The notes under the pieces are model-generated. The model saw only the letters and a list, made by a program, of their open reading frames with translations, was not told where the DNA came from and did no database searches. From assembly GCA_951799445.1 (NCBI GenBank), contig OX637289.1, positions 5,857,321-5,921,320 of the forward strand: a DNA stretch of 64,000 nucleotides. Direction: 5' to 3'. A program made the translations under genes and the position numbers. This DNA is from Pseudisothecium myosuroides (lineage: Eukaryota > Streptophyta > Bryopsida > Hypnales > Lembophyllaceae). Shown here one piece after another: positions 1 to 11,518 of the stretch (position 1 is its first letter; each line of letters opens with the position of its first letter).

Positions 1-368
1 GTATTCAAAGTAGAAATTCAGACTTCATTTAGGCATAGAAGAATAACTTTTCTCAAAAAACTTTGAACTAAAAAAAGTTAGTAAATTAAGATAGCTTTCA
101 TCTCAAAAAATCCGTTTGAAATTTAAAGTCTCCAGTCAAAAGTTATAGACAAAGTTCAGAGACGGGTTGGAAGAGACATTTTTTTGACATTTTCAAACAT
201 TGCCTTTGAATTTTGTCCATAACTTTTGATTGGAGGCTCTAAATCTCAAACGGATTTTTGGAGATGAAAGCTAGATTTATTTATCAACTTTTATTAGTTT
301 GAAGTTTTAAAAAAAAAGGTACTTTACTATGCCAAATTGAGGTCTGAATTCTTATTTTGAACACAATT
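1..368. repeat. Foldback (palindromic) element, cut by the window edge
   Basis: The two halves are inverted copies around a centre near 190. The left half contains TTTGAACTAAAAAAAGTTAG and CAAAAGTTATAGAC, and the right half holds their complements. The same palindrome occurs at 61513-63012, where it is split by a TTAA element. This copy lacks that insertion and so shows the uninterrupted centre. The left arm starts before base 1. No coding content. Confidence 0.75.
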
Positions 369-1260
369 TATACATTTTCAAAACAACTTGACTATGAGAA
401 GTCAAGCTCTCATCTTTAAGTTATCCCATATCTTTTGAGTGTTCATAGAGTGGATTGTAGTATAAAGAGGACCTCTCTACCCTCAACTCTCACCAATTGT
501 CAATGAAGAGATTTCATCACTAAGTTACCAAGTTTCTTGGTGGCCTAGTCATGGAATCAATTCAAGCTACAATGAAGTAATTCTTTCACTACGCTATCAA
601 GTTTCTTGGTAGCCTATTGATGGATTTAGTTCAAGCATAAATTTGATGGCCTACAGTATTGATGAATGATGGATTCAGTTCAAAATGCTAGAGATTTAGT
701 TAAGAATTTTTTTAAATTAGAATGTGATCAACAATTGAACATTAAAAATACTTTTTGGAACATTAATTGATACCAATTAATAAGCATTATTGCAGTGATG
801 ACTCCAATGACATTGTTGTCGTGGATTTTTGTGTCTTTCAATGCACAGAAAATGCACGATAAAGAATGTAAATTTTCGTGCATAATTTGTGTCTTTTGCG
901 CACTTGTGATTAATGTATAGAAGTTACATAGTTAATATGAATTTCAAAGTAGTGCCATTTCTTTGCAGTAATCGTGTGCATCGTAATGATGCGATAATTT
1001 GCAAATTAACGTACGCACCCATGAAACAATAGTAACTACATGATAATTGCTGACAATTCGTTGGTCCTGAACTTTGAGATGATGCTCTAACTATGATAGG
1101 AGGCTAAATAATCTCATTATTATATAGAGACCTAATAATTTTTTAAGGGAAGGAGTATGTCAGTTACTCAATGAATCAAAGATGGAATTTGCCATTTAAG
1201 TCCATGAGAATAAGATAATCAAACCATAACCAATAGACGCTTTATTTATGTTCATCTTCC
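369..1260. other. AT-rich intergenic DNA with a small tandem duplication
   Basis: No gene seen. Around 515-700 an imperfect unit of about 69 bp is repeated two to three times, recognisable by AAGTTTCTTGG at about 530 and 599, each followed by a copy of GATGGATTYAGTTCAA or a relative of it. Confidence 0.4.
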
Positions 1261-2208
1261 TAAATCCTAAAGGACTGTTGTCCCTTCGGGGGACAAATGT
1301 GTTTTCGCCTTTTCGGGCAGGTACCTACGGGCTGAAATTTTCTCCTGATTTTTTTAAACTTTTTCTGGAGCTTGAAAATCTGATTAGCTTCGTGGGAATA
1401 TAATTTTTTTCACAATTGGTGCCCGAGAACAATCGTTATGATCAAATAAACTCAAAACAGGGGACGGCGGGCAGCTTGGGTAGCAAAAAAAAGTTGGCAA
1501 ATGTGTTTTAAATTTTTTTTTTCTCATAGATTATATTTTTGTCTATCTAGGAAGCTTTGATTCATTTCATTTGGATTTGTTATGAGAAAGTTATGGACAT
1601 TCTTGTTTTTCAAGCAATTAAAGCATCTTCTTGAAAAAAATAACTTGTAGGATTCATTTCTGAATGCTATTTTTGAAATTTTTCAAAAAAATAAAATCTC
1701 ATGGTTTAGTTTACTTGTTAGAACAATCTCACCATTGGAATTAGTGTATTTTAATTCCATCTAAAATATATGAATATTTTAGATTTTCCTTCTATCTCGT
1801 ACCTACTTCTACTTAACAATTTTTTTAGGAATGATAATTAAGTTTTTTTGAATAATTTTTTTTCCCCTAGCCTCTCAACTCAATTTTCCACTATAAAGAT
1901 TTAAAACTCAAAACTCTGTAGTGCAAAAATATTAATTTAAAAATGTTCAAAGTCAAAAAATCTAGTCCCGCAATGTGCTGAAAAATTTGTTTTTTCCACT
2001 TTAAACACAAATATCTTGCAATTTGTGCGGTCAAAAACTTTTGAAATTTCTGAAATTTTTTCAATACATTCTCATACTAGTTAGGTATAAGATCCTACGG
2101 TTAGATGTACAAAAAAAACATTTTTCAATTTTTTTTATTGTTTGCTATAGAAATGGCAATTTTTAGTGTTTTTTGGCAGAAAAAAGGCCTCGGTCCTTTA
2201 GGGGTTAA
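1261..2208. mobile_element. TTAA-type (piggyBac-like) non-autonomous element
   Basis: The right end is GGTCCTTTAGGGGTTAA (TTAA at 2205-2208). The left end is a decayed complement, CCTAAAGGACTG at 1266, whose TTAA flank has mutated. A subterminal hairpin, TTGTCCC-TTCG-GGGGACAA, follows the left end. The interior is AT-rich, non-coding and collinear with the copies at 10724, 48790 (truncated) and, reversed, 39875 and 61809. About 950 bp. Confidence 0.75.
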
Positions 2209-2938
2209 AGTTCAAGAATTACCCTTTGTTTTGGATGGAAAATTAGGTAGAGTGAGCATTAGGATACTTAATCTAAAGACACCAATAGGCCACTATTGGA
2301 CACCACAAATACTACAATGCCTAACTACAACCAATGTTGAATAGTGTGTCCTTGTGTCTTGTGATAATTAGTGTAGACCATACTAAGTACCCATTTCGAT
2401 GTAGTGCTAAATATGTCGATTTGAATTCGAACTGAAAAAAGGAATAGAAATTATTCCACCCTGGCAGTCAGTTGGATGTTGCTCCCAACTGAGCCGGATG
2501 TAGCTGCCGAATGTACTGTTTAAATAACGACCTTTTTCCAGAAAGCAACTCCAAATTGAATGAAACTACTCATAATAGTATCTTCGCAATGGATTTCGCC
2601 ATTTATTTTCAAAAACTAACAAACAAACAAACTTATAATAGTATGACTGAATTTACTGATGCTCGAAATGTAAAAGATCCACTTCGCAATTGTATGATCG
2701 AGGGCACTCAGGAAACGGTTTCCCCGGGGCAGCCCGCCCTCGCGCGCGCACCCACTTGCTCGGCGGGCACAGATCGAAGCCAAACAAACGCCGTTAGGTC
2801 GTGATTTTCGCAAATTGGGCCCCCACGTTGACAATTGGCCTGATTGGTGCGGCCCCCGTTTCTCTCCGACTCGTCCGGACTGGCGCTAAGTTAATTTTGT
2901 GGGATGTTTCTACATAAGCCCCGTCGCAGCTCACTCCT
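2209..2938. other. Intergenic DNA and promoter region of expansin 1
   Basis: AT-rich up to about 2700, then a GC-rich patch (2712-2780) and a more balanced stretch leading into the expansin leader. No protein-coding feature recognised. A weak TATA-like TACATAAG lies at 2911-2918, followed by CT-rich sequence at 2930-2950 that could hold the transcription start. Both assignments are inferences. Confidence 0.35.
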
Positions 2939-3052
2939 CTCTCTACCTGTCGATCCCAGTGCCGTGCAGTTGGAGGAGCATCAACTCCTCATGAGAGTGT
3001 TCAAGGAAGGGCGTCTCTAACCCAAGTGATTCAGAGCTCGCATCTGGTGCTT

Positions 3053-3566
3053 GTAAGTGAAACTTGTCGATTCCTGATCTGGAAGTTTCTGCAGATTTGT
3101 GCTTGAAGAACTTGTGCTTTGGGTTGTGAATCAGAGGATATCTGGGTCTAGATGAGGAGTCAAGAGGGGTCGCAGCTCTGTGCCTTTCTTTAGATTCCAG
3201 TTCTAAAGAATAAAGACAGTACTAGTTGTTGATCCATCTAGTTGCGTTGAAGGTTGTCGATTCTAGATCTAGCAGTGCGTTATTGAATCATCAAGAACGC
3301 AGTTAGATGGGCGTTTCCAATCTCCCGTAGTGGGTCCTGGATCTGGGTTCATCAGAGTCTGAATGAAAAGTGACTTCGGGTTTGCAGTTCAAATCTAGAT
3401 TTCAGTTTTAAAGAGTACCCGCAGTTGATCCAGTAGTGCTGAGATCCGAGCATGATTGCACACGTTCGTTGTCCTTCACGAATTGTGGGTTATCGTAGGG
3501 ATTAGAAACTTTAATTCTTGTGGGTGGTATCCAGCATACTCAACTTCTATTTAATTGCATTTGCAG
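3053..3566 (+). other. Intron in the 5' leader of expansin 1
   Basis: The donor TTG|GTAAGT lies at 3053 and the acceptor TTTGCAG ends at 3566, 12 bases before the start codon. The second expansin in this window has a leader intron in the same position relative to its start, with an equivalent GTAAGTG donor. Both introns carry GGGTTGTG followed by ATCAG, which suggests common descent. Long leader introns often raise expression in plants; that role is not shown here. Confidence 0.65.
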
Positions 3567-3578
3567 TGAGACTTCGAC

Positions 3579-4364
3579 ATGGAGGCTACATCTGGAATGA
3601 AGATCGCTTTTGCAGTGCTCTTGGTGGCCCTCTGTGTGCCATCAACATTTTCAGTGCCTGTCCCATCACCGTGGTCTGCCGACGGCCACATCACATTTTA
3701 TGGCTCACCCAACGGTCAAGGAACACAGGGAGGCGCATGCGCGTATCAGAACACGTTCGCATTGGGGTACGGGACCATGACTGCGGCTCTGAGCACTCCT
3801 CTGTTCGAGGGCGGAGCGGCCTGCGGGGCTTGCTTCGAGATCAGATGCAAACTCATCAAGGAAACCAGCGTAGCCAAGAACTGGTGCTACAGTTACACGC
3901 GCTCCATCATCATCACCGCCACCAACTTGTGCCCACCCGGCTCTGAAGGCACGTGGTGCGACCCTCCCAGGAAACATTTCGACCTCCCCATGCCCGCTTT
4001 CTTAACCCTTGCCAAGCGACAAGGAGGTGTGGCGCCCGTGCTCTACAGACGTGTGCCTTGCGTCAAGAAGGGCGGGGTGCGGTTCACCTTGGGAGGCAAT
4101 CCCTGGTTCTTCATGATCCTCATCCACAACGTCGGCGGCGCAGGGGACGTAGTTTCTGCGAAGGTGAAGTGCCCCACCTCGGGATGGCTTCCCATGTTTC
4201 GTAACTGGGGTTCATTGTGGACCGTTCGCTCGCAGCTGAAAGGCGCCATGTCTTTTCAGCTTACTCTTGGCAATGGTGCCGTGTTCACCACCAATAATGC
4301 CGTGGGGACTGGATGGAAGTTTGGTCAGACTTGGGAATGCAACGGAAATGCAAGGAATTACTAA
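3579..4364 (+). CDS. EXPA: Alpha-expansin (cell-wall loosening protein)
   Basis: A complete 261-residue secreted expansin in a single coding exon. It would act in the apoplast, where expansins loosen cellulose-hemicellulose contacts during growth without detectable hydrolysis. Residues 1-25 are a signal peptide. A second Met at residue 7 (base 3597) gives an even more standard one, so either start is possible. The double-psi beta-barrel domain (about 36-160) has the cysteine framework GGACAY, ACGACFEIRC, NWCYS, NLCPPG and WCDPP and the HFD catalytic-type motif at 133-135. The CBM63-like C-terminal domain (about 171-255) has RNWG and WKFGQTW. Length and the HFD/WCDPP context fit the EXPA rather than the EXPB clade. 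Unlike the paralogue at 45898, no intron interrupts YRR-VPC. The gene has a leader intron and shares a 3' motif with that paralogue. Confidence 0.95.
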   Translation: MEATSGMKIAFAVLLVALCVPSTFSVPVPSPWSADGHITFYGSPNGQGTQGGACAYQNTFALGYGTMTAALSTPLFEGGAACGACFEIRCKLIKETSVAKNWCYSYTRSIIITATNLCPPGSEGTWCDPPRKHFDLPMPAFLTLAKRQGGVAPVLYRRVPCVKKGGVRFTLGGNPWFFMILIHNVGGAGDVVSAKVKCPTSGWLPMFRNWGSLWTVRSQLKGAMSFQLTLGNGAVFTTNNAVGTGWKFGQTWECNGNARNY

Positions 4365-4608
4365 GCTCGCTGAGTTACTAAGTTCGGTGGAGTGCTGGAT
4401 CGGTGCTGTGCCTGCTTACGAGTAGGCCGCGCTGGGAGAGCGTACGGGACAGGGTAAGGGATGGAGTAATTCATTGGGCGCATAGTCGAGAGGAATGATT
4501 GATTTGGTTCTTAGATTTCATTGATTGGGACGGAGCCAGTCTTTTTCACTGGTTGGAATTTCTCGTTCTGCTTTAATACATGGAGGTATTTGTATTGGAT
4601 GCTTATAG

Positions 4609-4639
4609 ATGGCTGAGCAGCGCAAATTGTCTGCCGCCT
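4609..4639 (+). promoter_or_regulatory. Block conserved in the 3' regions of both expansins
   Basis: ATGGCTGAGCAG followed by ATTGTCTGCCGCCT, 245 nt after the stop. The partner block is at 47295-47325, 270 nt after the second expansin's stop. 27 of 31 positions match while the neighbouring 3' sequence shows little resemblance. It may be an untranslated-region element or just the best-preserved part of an old duplication. Confidence 0.4.
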
Positions 4640-6384
4640 GTCCGCTCTATTGCATGTCCAGTTGCGTAGTCGCCGAAGTGTACGTATTTCTACGTTTCAG
4701 CATCTTGCAATACAGCTGTATTTTTTATTAACACCATCTCCAGTCGCATTTTCTTCCAGAGTTCCATTTTGTTCAGTACTTGAGAATTTGGTTGACTGAA
4801 TGCTCATCTTGTTTCTTACCCGGTTCAAATAGTCTTTATTGATGTAGGAGTAGGATTGCAAGATGTTGAAACGTTTTGTTAGTCGTACAGAAGAGCTCTA
4901 GATGCAATGTCTGCGGATAGGTTTTGTGTCTTTGGAACTCCTGTATCTCCATACTTGTGAAATGGTGTTTTCTTTAAGATCTGTCTCTTCCAGGCGCTCG
5001 TCTGGATCTAAGTGATCAGAGTAATCTTCTTTTAAAATACGCCTCTTTAATGAATCTATATGATTTTACGTGCTGTTTTCCACATCAACTACGATTCGTT
5101 ACGGTGAACCGAGGTGGGATGGAAATGCTGTTACGAGGTCAGCATGATGGATCGAGACTGGATTTGTGCACTGCCGGTGTGCAGACCTCCAGCTTCCTCT
5201 CCAATTCTGTAGTCCAATGTATCAAGTTTACCTTCACTTCCGCGTGGAGGACAAGTCCTGAAAAGCCCTTGGATCCGGCATTTCTGGTGAGGTCAGAGCA
5301 TCCACACCCTTAAAGCATGGCCACCCTTACTTGCCAAACTTGGCACGCTCAAATTTTCCATTTAATTTTGAAGGGCTCTCAATTTTCTTGTCCCTCACCC
5401 TTGCTCACCAAATACGATCCATAAATAGTTCAGTGACCACTCATCAATTAGAATAAAGCAACTAAACTCAAAATGAACAGTGATTTCAAGGGTCATTACA
5501 TGACACGCCAGTGTCGGGAGCACTTTTCATCCACATTTGAAGAGTGTCAGACCTCTAGAACTTGAAGGTGTGGGACTCGGGGTGGTCTCATATCCCAAGC
5601 ACGTTCTGGTTCGTTCCTACGCAGTGGGGAATGATCAATCGCCATTCAATAGAATAGCGAAATTTCAAGAGATCGGTCCATTTCTAGATCTGTGTAAATC
5701 CTGGTTTGTTGAGGTCTGTGTAATGAAATGACACAATTCTGTTGCTTTGAAACAGGTCATTTTAACGAATTCGACCATATCAGTAAGTGATTGACCCTTT
5801 TCCCCCGCACAACTGACCACTACCCTGCTACTTCCCCCGGAACAAGTTGGCAGTTAACGGTCGGTGCTCTGTTGTGATGATTCAAATTTCAAATGCGCGG
5901 CTGCTCTAGCCCGTAAACGCTTAGGAAGGTCATTTGGGGCTAAAAACTTCAATTTTTGATTTCAAGCGATTTCGAATTAAACTAGAACTCTTACGGTATT
6001 CAATAGTTCTCTAGCTTCATAATCAATTGAATCAGGCCACTGACGTCAGGTTTTGTTGACCTATTTTGAATCATTCAGTGGAAAAATTGGATCATGTGCT
6101 CAAGTGGATAGCAACTTGTACTCGGGGCTTAATTTTGGTATAAACTATAATTCCCAAATGAATTATTTTTGTAAATTTTGATATCAAAGAGGAGAAAATA
6201 ACACTCGAAAACCGGAAAATGCATTGGATCTTCTAGGGTCAGAATTTTGGATGAGTAACCGCGTTTCCAAGTGCCAAAAACTGTGGCATTCAACTTTGTA
6301 CAAACTGACTGGGTCTGAGGTTTCAGAACGGCATCTGATAATGTGCCAATCTTTGGACACTTTGCCAAAATTACATATACAGTA
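4640..6384. other. Expansin 1 3' end and intergenic DNA
   Basis: The expansin transcript probably ends within the first few hundred bases; I could not choose a poly(A) site. The rest holds only short open frames without recognisable domains. Confidence 0.4.
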
Positions 6385-6576
6385 CAGTAGAACCTCTCTT
6401 AGTGCATACTATCTTAGTGCATATATGCACTAAGAGAGGTTGTGATATTTGTGAACAATAGTTGGAGGCCCATAGTGAGAGGCCACGTTAGCCAAAGTTC
6501 TGACAGAACCTCTCTTACTGCATAAACCTCTCTTAGTGCATAGTCCCGACTCTATGCATTAAGACAGGTTCTACTG
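6385..6576. mobile_element. Pogo/Emigrant-like MITE
   Basis: 192 bp with ends CAGTAGAACCTCTCTTAGTG and its complement ending in GGTTCTACTG, flanked by TA on both sides (6383-6384, 6577-6578). Inside, the terminal motif is repeated in inverted orientation around TATATGCACTAAGAGAGG. The CAGTARAACCTCT start and TA duplication match the plant Emigrant/Lemi (pogo) group as I know it. A second copy lies at 58178. Confidence 0.8.
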
Positions 6577-6977
6577 TACTAGCATTCATGTCTCAAGACT
6601 TCTGGTGCATTAGGGCCCTGAAGGAACCCGGGAATCATTTTCAAAATATGGAGATTGTGTCAACTCCGCTTGTTTCTTAGTGACGAGCACCTTGAAGCTA
6701 CAGTACAAAAATTGGAAGGACATTTTAAAATACGAATAAGAAATTTGATTACGGAATTTGTGCACCGTCGGTTTCTCGCTTCCTGATCTCATGAGGATTG
6801 AGGATCCAGTGTGCATTTCTATAAGTACATTTGCATCGAGTTCGTGTAAAAATAGTAATGCAGTGTACCTGACATATTAGTAAATTATTACTAACACCAG
6901 AACTGAATTTTGTTACTTAACAACTGTAGCCCGTGATTGGGTGAGTTTGGATTCACATCGATAAAAATTAGAATAAC
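6577..6977. other. Intergenic DNA
   Basis: AT-rich; no gene, repeat or RNA recognised. Confidence 0.4.
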
Positions 6978-7210
6978 TACACAAAATAGTGAAATTAACA
7001 ATTAGTTTGCCCTACCCTAAAGAAGTCATCAAAGTCAACAAATACTTCTATAGATATTTCCATTTGTACATATGGAAGTTCATGAGTTCCAATTACAACA
7101 ATCCCTACTTCAAAAGTAGTGCATTTTTGTATAGTAATAATAAATATTTGTATAGTGACCTATGTCGAGAAATTAGTATGGAGCAACCTAATTTTCACTA
7201 TTTTGTGTAG
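6978..7210. mobile_element. Small inverted-repeat element (MITE), unclassified
   Basis: 233 bp bounded by CTACACAAAATAGTGAAATT and a near-perfect complement ending TTTTGTGTAG. The terminal repeat is about 22 bp. Target duplication not resolved. No second copy noticed in the window. Confidence 0.55.
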
Positions 7211-8259
7211 ATTCCAGAGTATTCAATGAAGTTTGCATTTTTGCAAGAGAAAAATCTTGGATTGTTATTCTTTCAAGTTTTTTGGGCCATTTACAAAGAT
7301 ATTTGCAAAGAGATCATGCTCAGACATAAGACTCTCCAAGGTTGTAAGGTAACTACACCTAAAATGAACTGCTCCTCAAAATTGATCCCTATTTTTGAAG
7401 GAAAAATGAATTGGGAGGATACCCAATATGGTACACATTGGAGGATAAATGTCAGATGGAATTAAAGCTCATTTCAAGTAGTGTCTTGGACAGGTAATTT
7501 TTTGCTCATAATTTTTGCGTCGTATGTCCATTTTTTATGAAATTTGAAATGAAGGTACATATGGTAGTTGCAGACATTGAGTAATTTTTTTCAATTTTTT
7601 TCAATTATTATACTATTTTTAAACTGCGTCCAATTGGATGTCTACTTTGGCTACTTGGAGTGGGGTGGGAGGTAGTACTATTTTTGACCCAAAAATGCAA
7701 ATTTGAAGGTGAAAATTGGAATACAAGGAATTTTACGGAGGTTACACAAGCCCACGAGAGATTTTTCAAAAATAATAAAGTATCCACCTTCCACATGTGC
7801 TCAAAGTGCACTACCTTTATGCACGTGCAAAGAATACAATTTAATTTTTCCAAAGATGGAAATGGTTGAAAAGAAACATCTTAAAGTTAGGAAAAGTGGA
7901 TTTTTTTTAATTTTATTTATTGAATTATTTTTGAATTACTAAAAATGAAAAAGTTTATAGACCCCTTTTCTGCTATTTTCTGCTCCGAGTGGCTTCTGCA
8001 GTACTCCGTAGCAGTCTATAATACTGCATAGTACTGAATTGATGGTCAAGATCTGTAGGAGCCCTGTATCGATTGTTTAGATTTGCAGGCGCTTTGTAAA
8101 AACATAATATTGTATAGTACAACCAGTTTTGCGGCCAAAAATTGCCCCAAAAACGTGACGTGTTTCTTGCAATCACCCGGATGTGGCAAACTCACAAATA
8201 GTCCATTTTGGATACACTTTCTATTGATTTAACTTCTTCTCTATGACATTTCTTCATGT
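7211..8259. other. Intergenic DNA with a decayed repeat
   Basis: 7495-7770 is a diverged copy of 9768-10025, sharing TTTGCTCATAA and CAATTGGATG followed by CTACTTTGGCTAC. Near 8150-8170 the sequence GTTTCTTGCAATCACCC is an end of the GGGTGATTGC family seen intact at 22767 and 42702. This is therefore probably a broken member of that family. Confidence 0.45.
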
Positions 8260-8445
8260 ATAACATTCAGTAGCATTAGTTACTACTACCTTGGCTCTAC
8301 AATGTTGGATCTGGAATATCCACACTCAATAGCCTATGCATCCTCCACCTATTAGTAGTTATTGATGAAGGACTATTGGGTGTAGAATATCCCACACCCT
8401 ACATTGTAGAACAAGACAATACCAGCCAATGCTACTAAATGTTAT
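8260..8445. mobile_element. MITE of the ATAACATT family
   Basis: 186 bp with ends ATAACATTCAGTAGC and GCTACTAAATGTTAT. Inside is a second inverted pair, CTACAATGTTGGATC against TACATTGTAG. Related copies are at 43930-44084 and 60773-63460. Superfamily and target duplication unresolved. Confidence 0.65.
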
Positions 8446-10723
8446 GTGTGCATCAAATTGGTTTTGGCATCATCTAGATGACACTTTTAGTACCCTACAC
8501 CTTGTATCTTTGAAAATTTGTAACTAATTCACAATGCATCCAAAAATTATGGAACCACATGCATTTTGATTCATAGTCCTTCACCTTTATACATAAATTG
8601 TTGTTCATTTTTTAAAGCATATTGATCATGCCACAGAGCTTAATTGTGCAATTTTAGGTGTAGAGTTACCTTATTGTTTTATGGAATAGTTTGAATATTA
8701 GTAGAAAGGGTGGTCTTTGGGCACCAATGAATTGTGTCAAAACATGCCAACATGGTGACAAAGGTCTATATTGGCATTATTCATTGGTTACCAAATATTC
8801 TTCTCCATCTAAAGAAACTATAAATTATTAAAGAATTTTTAGGTTTGATGAAACGTTACATTTAGTTGTTAATCTTCGTTCAAGTGTGCAATAAAGGAGT
8901 TTGCAAAGTAGTTGGATATTGAAAGTTAGCTATAAATATATTGTTTGTAACTCATTTAAGGACCCACCAACCAAGGGTAGTCTACATTTTCAAAATTGTG
9001 AAGATTCATTATAAAATGCAACTTAGAAAGATAATTTAAAAACGACTTTCAAACCAAAATTATAAAATATAATCAATAGAAGATATCTATGATATAATTA
9101 GATCAATCAATATATTAAACAATATTTTTTATAAAATTTAAAGTTAAAAATTAAAACTCTATATAGTAATGAGATTTTTCTATAAAAATGAGTTTAGAAC
9201 CATCTTCAACATTTGTTTAAAAGTGCATACACCAAGGAGCCCTTTTTGTACAAAGCCATTGTGCATAAAGGTGGAGGATATAAGATAATATCAATTTTTA
9301 GAAGCCCCTTGGTAGGAACATGTTTGCCTACTTATTTGAATGGTAGCTATAGATGGGGGATATCTTTAATATCACTTAGAAATAATGGATTCACTAAGAT
9401 TCCACCCATTTCATCGTTCCTTGAAGTAGTGTTATCACTCTCCTAATGCTTGCCCATACGTATTCTAAATTGCTCCATTTTGATGGCGCCCTCCATAAAA
9501 AGTTCTTCATTCTTTGTTGAAGATATTATTCTATAAGCATTGTCCTTTGTGGAACTCCCATGAAGTATAATAGGCTTGTTTTTCTTATGTAACTTCACAA
9601 CACATACTTCATCTGAACAAGAAGTATATGTTGTACTCTATATTATACCATATACTACGCAATATAATGTATTGTATGTTATATAATATAAATATTAAAT
9701 ATTGTATATTGTGCACATGAATGATTGCAAGAAACACTTGTCCTATTTTTTGTCCCCTTAGCTTGAATAGGGGGGTTTTGCTCATAACTTTTGCGTCATA
9801 TACTCATAAATCAATTGTACATAAAATTTGAAATGAAGGTACATATAGTAGTTATAGATGTAGAGTAATTTTTTTGTATTTAAAAAAATAATTTTACTGT
9901 TTTTAAACAACCCTCAATTGGATGGCTACTTTGGCTACTCTGGGAGGTTTTAGTACTATTTCTGATCCAAAAATGCAAATTTGAAGCTCAAAATTAAGAC
10001 CCAAGGACTTCTACTAAGGGACACTTCACACTACAGCCAAAGGTCGAGAGTCCGTCAATTTGCACCAATGAACATTTGAAGGTCCCCCAAGTTTGCTTTT
10101 CTAATCTATTGAGTAACATTTTGGGTGATGCAAAGAGTACTTGTTTCTAGTAGTGATATAACAAATATAGATAGAACTGGATTGTGTAGCAGAAACTAAA
10201 TTTTTCTAAGTTCAATAGAGACTATTGATTAATCTTGATGAATGATTTATAAAACATGAACAACAATTGCATTAGAGAAAGATTGAAGAGTAGGCTAGAG
10301 TAGGAAGAAAATTGCATTTATATTTTTTAGCACAAGATGCTTGCTTTGGCAAGCCATGAAGTACAACCGTCGTTCTAGCTTCTAAAAGCATTTTAACACT
10401 AATTGGCAAAAAGTAGCAGCTTTAACTAAATTTTTTTATTTAGTTATTTTGAGTTAATTCCTTAAACATGTAGGTGCAACTTCAAATCATTACATTTCAA
10501 AAATAGTGATTTAATTTACTAGTTTCAAGTTATTTTATCCTAAAGTTTATAAAAGAAAAGGTACGCAATATTAAAACAAAATTCTACATACACTATTGGA
10601 AACCTTGTGACCAAAACAACAAAAATCTAACTAAAATTTGTTGTTTGTTTTAGTCAATATGGATGTGTTGTTTTGGTCAAAATTACATTAAAATTTGTTC
10701 TCGGGGGGTGCACTTAGTGCATT
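8446..10723. other. AT-rich intergenic DNA with repeat remnants
   Basis: No gene seen. Around 9727-9755 GATTGCAAGAAACACTTG marks a terminus of the GGGTGATTGC family, and 9768-10025 is a diverged internal part matching 7495-7770. A small hairpin based on GACCAAAACAAC lies at about 10610-10682. Confidence 0.4.
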
Positions 10724-11518
10724 TTAACCCCTAAAGGCCCATTGTCCCTTCGGGGGACAAATGCAATTTCGGTCATGTACCTTTTTGCAACCACGTTTGT
10801 AATATTTTCTGAAAAACTTAATGGAGGTGGAGAATGGAAAGACCTACGTGGGGACATAATTTTTTTCACAATCGGTGCCCGAGAACAATAGTTATGACCA
10901 AATAATATATAAGCTCAAAACAGGGGACAACGGGCAGCCCGAGCAGCAAAACAAAATTGGCAAAAATTTGATTTTTCTTTATATATTTTTTTCTCATAGA
11001 TTATATTTTTCTATCTAGAAAGCTTTGATTCATTTCATTTGGATTTGTGATGAGAAAGTTAAGGACATTCTTGTTTTTCGGGCAATTAGAGCATCTTCTT
11101 GAAAAAAACACTTATAGGATATGCTTTTTTTGCAATTTTTCAAAAAAAAAGAATGATAATTAAGTTTTTTTGAATATTTTTTTTTCCCTAGACTCTCAAC
11201 TCAATTCTCCACTATAAAGATTTAAAGCTAAAAACTTTGTAGTGCAAAAATTTTAAGTTAAAAATGTTCAAAGTCAAAAAATCTAGTCCCGCAATGTGCT
11301 GAAATACTTATTTTTTCCACTTTAAACGCAAATATCTTGCAATCTGAGCGGTCAAAAATTCTGAAATTTTTTCCACACATTCTCATACTAGTTAGGTGTA
11401 AGATCCTACGATTAGATGTGCAAAAAAAACATTTTTCAAATTTTTTTCTCCTTGCTATAGATATGGCAGTTTTGAGTGTTTTTTGGCAGAGAAAAGGCCT
11501 TGGGCCTTTAGGGGTTAA
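10724..11518. mobile_element. TTAA-type (piggyBac-like) non-autonomous element
   Basis: 795 bp with TTAA on both sides (10724-10727, 11515-11518) and ends TTAACCCCTAAAGGCCC and GGGCCTTTAGGGGTTAA. It carries the subterminal hairpin TTGTCCC-TTCG-GGGGACAA. Same orientation and subfamily as 1261-2208, with an internal deletion. Confidence 0.85.
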
